Assembly: GCF_030269925.1 (NCBI RefSeq)
Contig: NC_085125.1
Location: 930,001 to 994,000 of the forward strand
Length of the DNA stretch: 64,000 bases
Source: Bombyx mori
Taxonomy: Eukaryota > Arthropoda > Insecta > Lepidoptera > Bombycidae
Reading direction: 5' to 3'
Shown: positions 10,673 to 20,450 of the stretch, one piece after another
Position numbering within the stretch: position 1 is the first letter of the stretch
How the letters are laid out: every line of letters begins with the position of its first letter
Notes under the pieces: generated by a model
What the model was told of the DNA's origin: nothing
What the model saw: the letters and a program-made list of their open reading frames with translations, nothing else
Databases searched by the model: none
Made by a program: the position numbers and the translations under genes

Positions 10673-10914
10673 TCTGTTTCGAGACACAGGTTTGAAGTTT
10701 CAACTATGTTATGTTATAGACTATTCCATTTTTCCAACGAGAATAAGTGACAGCTTCATTAGAGAAATAGAGAAGATGCTACTAGCTAAGATATTAGAAG
10801 TAGTAGACTAAACTATAAATGAATGACTTTGCAAAGGTTTTTCAGGTTGCAAATAAAACCAGAAGGAATTTCACAAATTAAATTTTGTTCATCTAATTTC
10901 AATAACCCCATCAA

Positions 10915-11128
10915 TCACTACATAGTATAAAACAAAGTCGCTTTCTCTGTCCCTATATCCCTATGTATGCTTAAATCTTTAAAACTACGCAACGGATTTT
11001 GATACGGTTTTTTTTTATAAATTTAGAGTGAAAAGAGGAAGGTTTATATGTATAATAACATCCATTAAATAGTGTAGAAATCAATAATAAATTACAGTTT
11101 CCGAAGCGAAGCGAGGGCGGGTCCCTAG
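10915..11128 (+). mobile_element. Helitron-like non-autonomous element
   Basis: Starts TC and ends gggcgggtccCTAG before T, the Helitron TC...CTRR format. Contains aaaactacgcaacggatttt. Confidence 0.6.
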
Positions 11129-11385
11129 TTGTTTATAATTTACATAGATTTTAGAATGTAGTATAAGGGATTCCACATCTTTTGTTAGTTACATAAAACT
11201 AGGTTAGAAGACGTCATGTGAACGGCAGCCGATTTAAAGTGATGCCTTTCGAAAGACGATCCCAGAATGGTCTGGTCGTGACGCGATAAGTTTAATCTCA
11301 AGAATTTCGCATTACGAGTACATTTGATGTTGACGATGAATAAGAACATTGAGATTAATTAATTCAAGCTCGGACTATTATATAC

Positions 11386-11628
11386 ATTTTTTTTATTGCT
11401 TAGATGGGTGGACGAGCTCACAGCCTATGGACCACAGGTCTATGGTACACAGGTACATAGACATCTACAACGTAAATGCGCCACCCACCTTGAGATATAA
11501 GTTCTAAGGTCTCAAGTATAGTTACAACGGTTGTCCTTCAAGCCGAAACGCATTACTGCTTCACGGCAGAAATAGGCAGGGTGGTGGTACCTGCCCACGC
11601 GGACTCACAAGAGGTCCTACCATCAGTA
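11386..11628 (-). mobile_element. Bm1 SINE
   Basis: T run at the left, body to accatcagtaa. Contains a small local duplication around ctatggaccacaggtctatgg. Confidence 0.9.
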
Positions 11629-11879
11629 AATTATTTGAATATATATTGATAATTATATTATTAATAGACTAGGTCATATCACCACTGGCTAGTTGCTGAA
11701 GACCATAGTCATCATGAAATAGGCCGGAATTTGTACTTGAATCATAAAGCGTTCCACCGACAGTATAATAATATATATAATTTTAGCGGGAAAACTGCGC
11801 AGTACCTCAATATTTATGAAAGTCTTTGGTCAGGATGTGGTGCCAGGGACGTCAAGCGAGTTAGACGTGGTTGCTCATA

Positions 11880-12665
11880 ATGAGCCTTAGCTGAGGGCTG
11901 AAAGTCACTCAAAGAGCAATGGAGGTGGCTGCGCTTGGAGGTTTCTGCGAGATAGAATTAAGAATGAGGATAACCATGGTGAATTAGGTGACTACATAGA
12001 CTAGCATAGCATAGACATGCGACGTTGTAGAGACAGTGTACAGGGTACACGGTAAAAAGGATGGTCACTCATTATCCTGCCCTTCTCCCAGTCACCTGGG
12101 GTCGGCGCAACATGTTTTCTCCTTCCATACTCTTCTATCATATTCTCACTCATTTCTTCATTTCTTCGCTCACTCCCCTCTTATCCATATCGTCTTTCAC
12201 GCAATCCATCCATTTTTCTTAGGTCTACCTCTTCTTCTATATCCTTTCACATTTATAGTTAGCATTCTCTTACCAACCCCATTTTCATTTCGTCTCAGCA
12301 CATGTCCATACCATCCCAAACACGCACTTCTCAGCTGCTCTGTCACAGGTGCCACTTTCAGACTTCCTCTAACATATTCATACCGTATTCTATCTAACAT
12401 AACTATATTCTAAAATTTGAATCTTTGCTTCATGCAATCGCCTGTGTGTGAACAGGGTACATTGTAAAAAGGATGGTCACTGTGGTAAAAAAATCACGAG
12501 TATTAATCGTACATCCTAAGTGCTTGGGTAGGCCTCCCATGAGGTGAACCGAAGATCTGACGAAGGTAGCATGAGTCCGCTCGATGTAGGAAGCGCAGGA
12601 TCGGTCTTTATCGTGAACTTTGGAATAAGCCTATGTCCAGCAGTCGATGTTTGTGGACAGTTAAT
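11880..12665 (+). mobile_element. RTE-type LINE fragment, split by a second LINE
   Basis: The left part (to 12069) reads like RAMEVAALGGFCEIELRMR in a decayed frame. The right part (from 12482) ends with aataagcctatgtccagcag. The middle is another LINE on the minus strand. Confidence 0.65.
12070..12451 (-). mobile_element. LINE C-terminal fragment inserted with long direct repeats
   Basis: The minus strand encodes RYEYVRGSLKVAPVTEQL, WYGHVLRRNENGVGKRM and YRRRGRPKKNGW, typical of an RTE-group polymerase tail. It is flanked by 30-bp repeats at 12040-12069 and 12452-12481 (28/30 identical). Confidence 0.8.
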
Positions 12666-12767
12666 GTAATCGCATAACGAAGCTAGTATCGAGAAACATA
12701 CACGATCATGTGGACCAAGCAGTAAAGTGCTACTACCGGCGCTTTTGGGCATTTTAAACACAGGTCA

Positions 12768-12955
12768 CCGTTCTCGTCGAGTCCATCGAATGCAAGGAGC
12801 GGTTCGTTGTGAAAATTAACCCACAGATACAGCCCACTGAGTTTCTCGCGGGATCTTCTCAGGGGGTCGCGATTCCGATTCAGTGGTAAACGAAGCACTG
12901 CCCTGGCCAGCGCTGCTATTAGTAAAGTCACCGGGCTGAACCCAGTGATCTCGCC
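12768..12955 (+). mobile_element. CR1-like repeat fragment
   Basis: Reverse orientation of the 36.5-kb family: gcccactgagtttctcgcg, gatcttctcaggggg. Confidence 0.6.
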
Positions 12956-13035
12956 CTAAGCGACCTGTGATTTTATAAAAGTACCAGACATGTAAACCAT
13001 AATGTCGAACATGATTAAGTTAGACATGAATACTT

Positions 13036-13373
13036 ATCGGTCAGCGGCTTATCACGTTCCAACCCGGTAGGCTGGTTCTGACCCAGCGGGGTATCCCGGA
13101 ACACCAGCGCCCTCGCCCGAGCGTCCCGGTAGGGCCGTCGTAACACGGAGGCCGGTGTCTTAGGTCGTTGACTATCACCTCGATGACCCGTCGGTCGGGC
13201 ATCCTCGGAGTGGCTCCACGAGTCTGGTTGGACCGCGGGAAACCCCCTTCTCGTCGGGTGTAAGAGTGCAGGGGAGTCGTTAGTGCGGTAGGGCCCTAAA
13301 GCACCTTAGGCCCGCGGTCTGTTTCGGTTATCTGCAGATCGTCAAATCTCACATACCCCGTCCCATAAAAAAA
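13036..13373 (+). mobile_element. 5'-truncated R1-clade 3' UTR fragment
   Basis: About 330 bp collinear with 16.69-17.08 kb of the full-length element, in the opposite orientation. It shares ggctggttctg, cagcggggtat, ggtgtaagagtgcag and cccgcggtctg. It ends at a short A run without the last 40 bp of the family 3' end. GC-rich, no ORF. Confidence 0.75.
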
Positions 13374-13714
13374 TTAATACTGAACACTGACAAACGCTTT
13401 ATTTTAAATTACAGTGCAGTTAATAAAGTTTATAACAAAAACCCTTCAGTGGCGGCATACGTGACTTTTAAACTGAGCTTCGGTAACAGCCGAACTCTAG
13501 ATGAACCATGAACTCTCGTCTGCCCAACAAACAAAAACCTCAACGTTCAATTCATGATGTGTACGGAAGCTTCGTTTTAAATGGGTGTTTGTCTAAATGT
13601 CTAAAAATTGATGTAGTAGAGACAGCTACGCGAAGTCTTATTAGAGAACAATGTATTGCATGATTGAGTTGACGTCTACCTTGATAACAGTAGTAGGGAG
13701 GGAATTTTGACTAA

Positions 13715-13905
13715 GTAATATGATTGATTGACTGGATTGACCTCATCACCAGCACTATGAAAACCACCGCGGTACGATATGCTCTCAATGCTAACAGCCG
13801 CCTCCAATGGAAGCGACTGGTGGCGACGAGACGCAATCCATTTCCAGCGACAACCATGACTACTCTGCCAAGAGTATCCGATGAGAAAGAAGAAAAATAT
13901 GTAGG
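13715..13905 (+). mobile_element. LINE-like repeat fragment
   Basis: gctctcaatgctaacagccg, gactggtggcgacgagacgc, actctgccaagagtatccg. The last block recurs at 10.22 kb. Confidence 0.5.
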
Positions 13906-13989
13906 TGGGTTAATAAGTGGGTTAATAATACAATCCAAAGAGCTAAATTTCAGAGATATAAAGTTTTTCTATTCACGTTGATGGACAGG

Positions 13990-14278
13990 TCGTGTAGTAA
14001 AAATCAAACTCGCAAAATTCTAATTTGCATAATTACTGGTGGTAGGACCTCTTATGAGTCCGCACGGGTAGGTACTACCCTGACTACTTTTGCCGTGAAG
14101 CAGTAATGCGTTTCGGTTTGAAGGGTGGGGCAGCCGTGGTAACTATACTTGAGACCTTAGAACTTATATCTCAAGTTGGGTGAGTGGCGTATTTACGTCG
14201 TAGATGTCTATGGGCTCTAGTAACCACTTAACATCAGGTGGGCTGTGAGCTCGTCCACCCATCTAAGCAATATAAAAT
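13990..14278 (+). mobile_element. Bm1 SINE
   Basis: Includes the aaaaatcaaac...tttgcataatt section. Headless. Confidence 0.9.
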
Positions 14279-14805
14279 GATAATAAAGCATTATTGTTTG
14301 GCAGTGCCCTTGTTATCTCCATGAGTTTCTACTTCCTATCTTATCTTAAGATAGGAAATACTATGCTTGAAGTCGCAATGTGGGTGGTATCGGGTGATGT
14401 TTGTGAGCTTTTGTAACGCCCAAATACCAGATGGGTCATTACTACGTCTGCCCAGTTACAATAGTAAAAAATCTATTCAGCCAGATTAAAATAAACTTGT
14501 TGTATTTATTGAATTTCTTGTACAAGTTTTTCTTTAGTTTCCATTATGAATAGATGTTGGTTCAACTGCTAATGGTGTCTGGTCATTTGTCTATTATCGG
14601 ACAATGAATTCCGATTAAAATTAATGAGGCTAAAATTGTTTTGAATTTAAAAAAGTGTTAAGTTAAACATAAGCTCATTTTGTGAGTCTTCTGTGGTTTT
14701 CTGGTCCAAATGAGTTTGCGGCCCAAGTGATGTTAAGCGACTACGGAGCCGATGAACGTCATTCCATGAATGTTTCTTTTGATATGATTATCTTCGCGAT
14801 AATTT

Positions 14806-15435
14806 GAAGTCGTCGTGGCCTAAATGATAAGACGTCCGGTGCATACGTGTTGAGCGATGCACCGGTGTTCCATTCTCAGGCGGCTACTAACTTTTCTAAT
14901 GAAATACGTACTCAACAAATATACACGATTGACTTCCACGGTGAAGGATATCTTATCAGACCATAGACGTCCACTGCTGAACATAGGCCTCCCCCAAGCC
15001 TCGCCACAAAGACCGGTCCTGCGCTGCCTGCATCCAACGGATCCCCGCGAACCTTAATAGATCGTCGGCTCATCTTGTGGGAGGCCCACCCACGCTACGT
15101 CTTCCGGTACGCGGTTGCCACTCAAAAACTTTCAGACCCCAACGGCCATCTGGTGAAGGATATAACATCGTGTAATAAAAATCAAACCCGCAAAATTATA
15201 ATTTGCGTAATTACTAGTAGTAGGACCTCTTCTGAGTCCATGCGTATAGGTACCATCACCCTGCCAAGTTCTGTCGTGAAGCAGTAATGCGTTTCGATTT
15301 GAAGGGTGGGGCAGCCGTTGTAACTATACTTGAGACCTTAGATCTTATATATCTCAAGGTGGGTGGCGCATTTACGTTGTAGATGTCTATTTCGTTTCAA
15401 AGAGCAGGGCAGCCGTTGTAATCTGGAACTGAGAC
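14806..15435 (+). mobile_element. Bm1 SINE with tRNA-like head, split by a LINE
   Basis: Head (cgtcgtggcctaaatgataag, then caccggtgttc) at 14806-14905 and body from 15164. A 212-bp RTE fragment interrupts it. The end is scrambled: agatgtctat is followed by a second gccgttgtaa segment. Confidence 0.85.
14952..15163 (-). mobile_element. 5'-truncated RTE-type LINE inserted in Bm1
   Basis: The minus strand reads KVFEWQPRTGRRSVGG, AGIRWMQAAQDRSLWRGLGE and AYVQQW. It is flanked by the 12-bp repeat ggtgaaggatat at 14940-14951 and 15152-15163. Confidence 0.85.
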
Positions 15436-16508
15436 ATAGAACAAATTATCCGAAAATAAAACTATCAATCGTTATCCAAATAATAGATTAGTTTACCAAC
15501 GATTAAAGTAATTTATTTGTCTCAAAATTAACTGTTTTTCAGTTTTGTTTTACACGCCACGCTCAATTATTTATGAATAAATATTATCTTTTTCAGGAAC
15601 AGGTCTCTTGCGCATCTCTATAAAAAGTGAAGCTATGTGACTTATTTAATTTTGTGTTAACAAACTAGGTAGTCTAAATAGTACTAAAGTAGTACTAAAT
15701 CTAGTCTTAGGGTTCGGCTTCTCCCGAAAAGTTCATTAAGTTTTAAATTCCTACAACTCGACTAAATAGTTAGTACATTTCATCTTATTCAACACATACT
15801 ATAGTCTATCAAACAAGGCTTGATATGTGAGACAGCTAAAAGTGGGATTTTTCTAGGTTCTACGAGTATGGGCTCCAGTAACCTCTTAATACCAGGTACG
15901 TGGCTTGCTCGGCTACAGCAAAATCTTGTGTGAATCTATCTCACACTTTGCATTTATTTCGTACTAACGGCCCGCCCCGGCTTCGCTTGGGTAGTAGCGC
16001 ACGCGATGTAAAGAATTTTAGGTAATTTTTTTACACACTGGGAAACTCCAAATAATATAATTATTAATATTATTATTGGAGTTTCAGTAAGGATCCCTAA
16101 TTTTTTTTAAATTATAATAAATATAGCCTGTGTCACCCGGGGATAGCGTAGCTTTCCAACAGTGAAATAATTTTTTAAATCGGTTCAGATTACAAACAAA
16201 TCTTTCCTCTTTATAATTAATATTATAAAGATTTAGAATCGATCCACTCACTTTGGTGCGAGATATCATTAAATTTGCCATAAACGACTGTCCGATCGAT
16301 TTTTTGCCCGAAACCATTAAACAGTACTGACAGAAACATTTTTTCAAATTCTTCAATATCGCCGTCATCACTACATGATTACTGTTTGATCGATCGCTGT
16401 TTTTTCACCGATCTTATCCGTTTGTAAAACAGCTTCGTGACTGTCTGGCCAACCACGGTGCTGATCAAGTTTGAAATTTATGAAGAAAACCTGATATTTT
16501 AGTTGTTA
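15436..16508. other. AT-rich DNA around a Helitron
   Basis: 15.87-15.90 kb has a short Bm1 scrap (gggctccagtaacctctt). Otherwise nothing outside the Helitron. Confidence 0.5.
15964..16232 (-). mobile_element. Helitron-like element, internally deleted
   Basis: Same family as 55.1 and 63.6 kb (cggcccgccccggct, cacgcgatgtaaagaat, caaacaaatctttcct). It lacks the middle section and has a degraded CTAG end. Confidence 0.6.
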
Positions 16509-16646
16509 GGGCTGCTATTGGTCGTTTGATGGGTAAGACCCTAAAACATTCTTGGGCCCGCTGTCTGTTCCCAATATCTGTTGACTGTTAAGTCCTACGT
16601 ACCCTGCGTGCCCAGGCGCGGATATCTCGTAGAAGGTTCGGGCCCC
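16509..16646 (+). mobile_element. Inverted 3'-end fragment of the same R1-clade family
   Basis: About 138 bp matching the 3' UTR of the full-length element but in the opposite orientation. Shared blocks include gtcgtttgatggg, cttgggcccgc and the terminal gaaggttcgggcccc. It is 5'-truncated and diverged, and it abuts the poly(A) of the big element without a poly(A) of its own. Confidence 0.75.
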
Positions 16647-17178
16647 TTTTTTTTTTTTTTTTTTCGGGTAGAGGGCCGAACCTCCTACGAGGTCCCCGCG
16701 CAAAAGGGGCGCGCGGGGTATGTGAGACTCAACGATCTGCATGGTGTTGTGAGCAGACCGCGGGCCCAAGGATTTTAGAGCCCACCCACTAAACGACTCC
16801 TCTGCACTCTTACACCCGACGTCCGATCCCCTCCGAGGTCAGAACCGGGATGAGGTAGGGGGGCTACCGCGGTCAACACTACAACCAGACGGCGCGGCTC
16901 ACCCCAAGGACGCCCAGCCGACGGAGCCTTCGAGGCGAATCGAAGGCTCTGAAACGTCGGCCGTCTCGGTACGGCAGCCCGTCGGGCCGCCCAGACGGTG
17001 CCGCTGGTGTCCCGGAATACCCCGCTGGACCAGAACCAGCCTGCCGGGTCGGGACGCGATACACCGTCGACCGGTCGCTCTATTCACTCCACGGCAGCGC
17101 GCTAGAGTGCTGGTAGCGCGCCGCGCGGCCTCACCCCCTCAGGTCGCCCCTTGACCTTCACCGGGGGGAGGCCGCCAC

Positions 17179-20100
17179 CTACAGGGGCCGGGACGTACGG
17201 GCGTATTCCCGCCTCCGGCCCCCGGCTCGACGGCGACGGATCGGTGCGGAAAGGGAAGAGCTCTCCCTCTCTCGCTCCGCCGCCTCCTTCTGCGAGATGG
17301 TGGACTCGCAGAAGTCGAGCATCGCCTTCCAGGACGCGTCGCTGCCGAGCATCGTAGCCACGACGCGCGGCAGCGAGAGGTCCTCTCCTATGACCGCGAC
17401 GAGGGCGGCGCGTTGCTCGTCAAATCCAGAGCAACGCGCCAATGTGTGTTCCGCTGTGTCTTCCTCGTCGCGGTCCGCGCAGTGGTGGCACTGCGCCGTC
17501 AGTTCCCTTCCGGCTATTTTGAAAAGGTACCGGCCAAAACAACCATGGCCGGTCAACATTTGCGTCAGCCGGAAGGTGAGGCATCCGCGGTCGCGGCCCA
17601 CCCAGTCCGCGAGAACCGGGCGGACCGCCTCGACGGTTCGGAGGCCGGCCGACGGGTCCGCCAAGCGGCGAGACCACGCCTCCAGCACGGACCGCCGAGA
17701 GTGGAGCCTCCGCGCTCGAACTACACCTTCGCTGGGGCGCCCTTCCCCCCTAGAGCGGAGGTCGCTACGCCACCGGTAATCGGCAGCGAGCGCCTCCGCC
17801 TCCAGGTCCCAGGGTGGCGCCCCGGCGAGCAAGCACGCCGCCTCGAAGGAGACGGTGCGGTATCCTCGGATCGCCCTGACCGCGATCGCGCGCTGCGGAC
17901 GTCGCAGCGCGGCGACGTTCTGGCGGGTCAGGGCGTGGCACCATACGGGCGCGCCGTATAGTGCCATCGACCGCACCACCCCCATGTAGAGGCGGCGCGC
18001 CACCTGATCGGGACCCCCGACGTTTGGAAGCAGCCGGCTCAAAGAGCCGGCCGTCGCCATCAGTCGAGGGCCCAACTTCGCAAAGTGAGCGCGGAAGTTC
18101 CACCGACCATCCAGTTCAAGGCCGAGGTACCGAAGACCGGTCACCCCGACCCCGACGCGGACGCCTCCGATCACGAGGTGGGCACCCAGAGGCGGCGCTC
18201 GTCCCGGCCCGTGAAACAACAGGGCCTGGGTTTTGTCGAGCGCCACCTCGAGTCCCAGCCGTCGGATCCTTGTGACAACGTGTGCCACGCCTGCGCACGC
18301 CAGACGGGCAGACTCCCGGTAGTCCCTCCCCGGAGCCACGACCAACGTGTCGTCGGCGTAACATATTACGCTCAGCCCGGGGAGGGGTCCCCGAATGACG
18401 CCCCGCAGGACCCAGTCGTAGCCGATGTTCCACAGCAGGGGGCCCAGGACAGACCCCTGCGGAACACCGCGCTCGACGGGGAAGCGGAACATCGCCCCAC
18501 CGTGTCCGATGCACTGGATCGACCTGCCCTCGAGGTAGGAGCCGATCAGTCGGCGGAGGTATGCGGGGACGCCGTGATACTCCAGCGCCCCCGCGATCAC
18601 CGACCAGGGCAGGGTGTTGAAGGCGTTCCTTACATCTAAGGATAACGCCATCGCCACCCCGCCCCGGGATACGGCTTCGTCGGAGAGGGCCCGCACGCGC
18701 AGAATTGCGTCGATAGTCGAGCGGCCCTCTCTGAAGCCGTACTGCTCCGCCGAAAGATCGGGACCCGTCTCGGTCAGGTGCCGGACGATGCGGGCCGCGA
18801 CGATCCTCTCGAGCATCTTGCCCGCTTCGTCCAGCAACACGATGGGGCGATAGCCCGCGGGTGAGTCCGCGGGGCGCCCGTCCTTCCGCAGAAGGACCAG
18901 TCTGCCCGTCTTCCATTTCGACGGGAACCGTCCCGACTCGAGGCACGCTTCGAAAAGCCCCCCGAGCCGGTCCCCTAGGGCCTCGAAGGCCAAGCTCCAG
19001 ACCCGGCCGTGAACGCCGTCAGGGCCGGGGGCCGTGTCCTTCGCTCTCATTTTGGACACGGCCGCATGGATCTCCGCCCCCGTGATAGGGGGAGGGGGCT
19101 CCTCGGCAGCGGGAACGCTGGGGCGACGCGGAGGCGTGCCCCACGTGGCGTCCATCTGGGGGGACTCAAAGTCCCCCCCCGCTGCCGGCGGGAAAAGCGC
19201 AGAAACTATTTCCCGCAGCTGCCGAGGCTGGAGCCGCTCGGTCACCGGGAGCGCCCACGGCTGCAGTTTCCTGCGAACCATCTTGTATGGGCGCCCCCAG
19301 GGATCTTCGTCGAGCGACTCCAGGAGAGTCTTCATGCTCTGCTTCTTGGCCTCGCCGATGGCCAGCTGCAGCGCCGTCTGCTTTTGACGACAGTCAGCGT
19401 GCAGCCGGGCCGCCGTCTCCGCGAACGTAGCGTCGCGACGACGGCGGCGGCGGTGACGTGCGCTCCGGCGGCGCGCCCTCACGCACTCCTCGCGGAGTCT
19501 TGCGATCTCGGGCGACCACCAGAACGCACCCCCACGTGGTGCTCGGGGGCCGACCCGGGGCATGGCGGCATCACAAATGTTTGCCATGGTGCCCCGGAAC
19601 CAGTCGACCTCCGCATCCACGTCCGCGAGCCGCGCGGGTTTAGGCGCCCACGCAGCAACAGCGGCCGCCTCCATCAGCAACTCCTTGTTCATTCGTTTCA
19701 AGGCCCACCTGGGGAACGAACGGGGCGCACCTTGCGGGAGCTCCTCCTCGCCGCGGGCGCCCGCGGCTGACGCCGAAGACAATGTCGACGACGTTGACGA
19801 CGCAGAGGAGGCGGAGAGCTCAAATCGGACATATCTGTGGTCCGAGAGCGTCTCCGCCCCCTCGAGTACGCGCCAGCCGCGGGTGCGGCGCACGGTGGAC
19901 GGGGACGCGAACGTCACGTCCACGTGAGATTGCCCGTTCCACCGCACGCAAGTCGCGACCGTGCCTCTGTTTAGGAGACAGAGGCCGGTCGCGATCGCCC
20001 ACTCCGAAAGGGCCTCGCCTCGCGAATCCGTGCGGGGGGAGCCCCAAGCCGTACACTTGGCATTGAGGTCCCCCGCGACGATGACTGGGCGGGACCCGAG

Positions 20101-20448
20101 GCGGTGTAAAAGCGCCTCAAGCCCGCCTAGAAACCGTTCGAATTCAGCGAGGCTCCTGTTCGGAGAAAAGTACGCCCCGATCACGACGGTCCCGTCGATC
20201 CTAGCCGCGACGTACCCGGGTCCCCTGGCCACCATATCCAAGGGGGGTAACGCCGCGGACTGTCTTAGTACGATGGCCACGGAGCCGTCGACGTCCCCCA
20301 TCCAGCAGTCCTGGTCGGTGGGGACGAAGTACGGCTCCGCGGCGACAGCGACGTCGATTGACCACTCCGCCATGGTGTGGACGAGGAGATCCTGTGCCCT
20401 GGCGGAGTGGTTCAAATTGCACTGGAGGAAGCGGTGGACGCAACCCAT
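17179..20448 (-). CDS. ORF2 endonuclease/reverse transcriptase of the R1-clade element
   Basis: A 1,089-aa enzyme for target-primed reverse transcription. Residues 1-210 are an APE-type endonuclease with QCNLNHS (9-15), E38 in AAEPY, GDLNAKCTAWGS (from 126) and LSDH (201-204). Reverse transcriptase blocks run from about 470 to 780: APGPDGVHG, GYRPIVLLD, EQYGFREGRSTIDAI, ALSLDVRNAFNTLPW, GVPQGSVLGPLLWN, YADD at 697-700 and LRYLGLELDG. A C-terminal CCHC motif (C987-X2-C, H, C1006) and a basic tail end the protein. All catalytic residues I checked are present and the frame is uninterrupted, so it may encode active enzyme. Many GC-rich open frames on both strands here are shadows. Confidence 0.93.
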   Translation of the reverse strand: MGCVHRFLQCNLNHSARAQDLLVHTMAEWSIDVAVAAEPYFVPTDQDCWMGDVDGSVAIVLRQSAALPPLDMVARGPGYVAARIDGTVVIGAYFSPNRSLAEFERFLGGLEALLHRLGSRPVIVAGDLNAKCTAWGSPRTDSRGEALSEWAIATGLCLLNRGTVATCVRWNGQSHVDVTFASPSTVRRTRGWRVLEGAETLSDHRYVRFELSASSASSTSSTLSSASAAGARGEEELPQGAPRSFPRWALKRMNKELLMEAAAVAAWAPKPARLADVDAEVDWFRGTMANICDAAMPRVGPRAPRGGAFWWSPEIARLREECVRARRRSARHRRRRRRDATFAETAARLHADCRQKQTALQLAIGEAKKQSMKTLLESLDEDPWGRPYKMVRRKLQPWALPVTERLQPRQLREIVSALFPPAAGGDFESPQMDATWGTPPRRPSVPAAEEPPPPITGAEIHAAVSKMRAKDTAPGPDGVHGRVWSLAFEALGDRLGGLFEACLESGRFPSKWKTGRLVLLRKDGRPADSPAGYRPIVLLDEAGKMLERIVAARIVRHLTETGPDLSAEQYGFREGRSTIDAILRVRALSDEAVSRGGVAMALSLDVRNAFNTLPWSVIAGALEYHGVPAYLRRLIGSYLEGRSIQCIGHGGAMFRFPVERGVPQGSVLGPLLWNIGYDWVLRGVIRGPLPGLSVICYADDTLVVAPGRDYRESARLACAGVAHVVTRIRRLGLEVALDKTQALLFHGPGRAPPLGAHLVIGGVRVGVGVTGLRYLGLELDGRWNFRAHFAKLGPRLMATAGSLSRLLPNVGGPDQVARRLYMGVVRSMALYGAPVWCHALTRQNVAALRRPQRAIAVRAIRGYRTVSFEAACLLAGAPPWDLEAEALAADYRWRSDLRSRGEGRPSEGVVRARRLHSRRSVLEAWSRRLADPSAGLRTVEAVRPVLADWVGRDRGCLTFRLTQMLTGHGCFGRYLFKIAGRELTAQCHHCADRDEEDTAEHTLARCSGFDEQRAALVAVIGEDLSLPRVVATMLGSDASWKAMLDFCESTISQKEAAERERESSSLSAPIRRRRAGGRRREYARTSRPL

Positions 20449-20450
20449 TA
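20446..20450 (-). promoter_or_regulatory. TAATG stop-start junction between ORF1 and ORF2
   Basis: The ORF1 stop TAA (20450-20448) shares its last A with the ORF2 ATG (20448-20446). In Bombyx SART1 the same UAAUG has been shown to couple termination to re-initiation, so ORF2 is probably made from the bicistronic RNA in that way. Confidence 0.8.
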
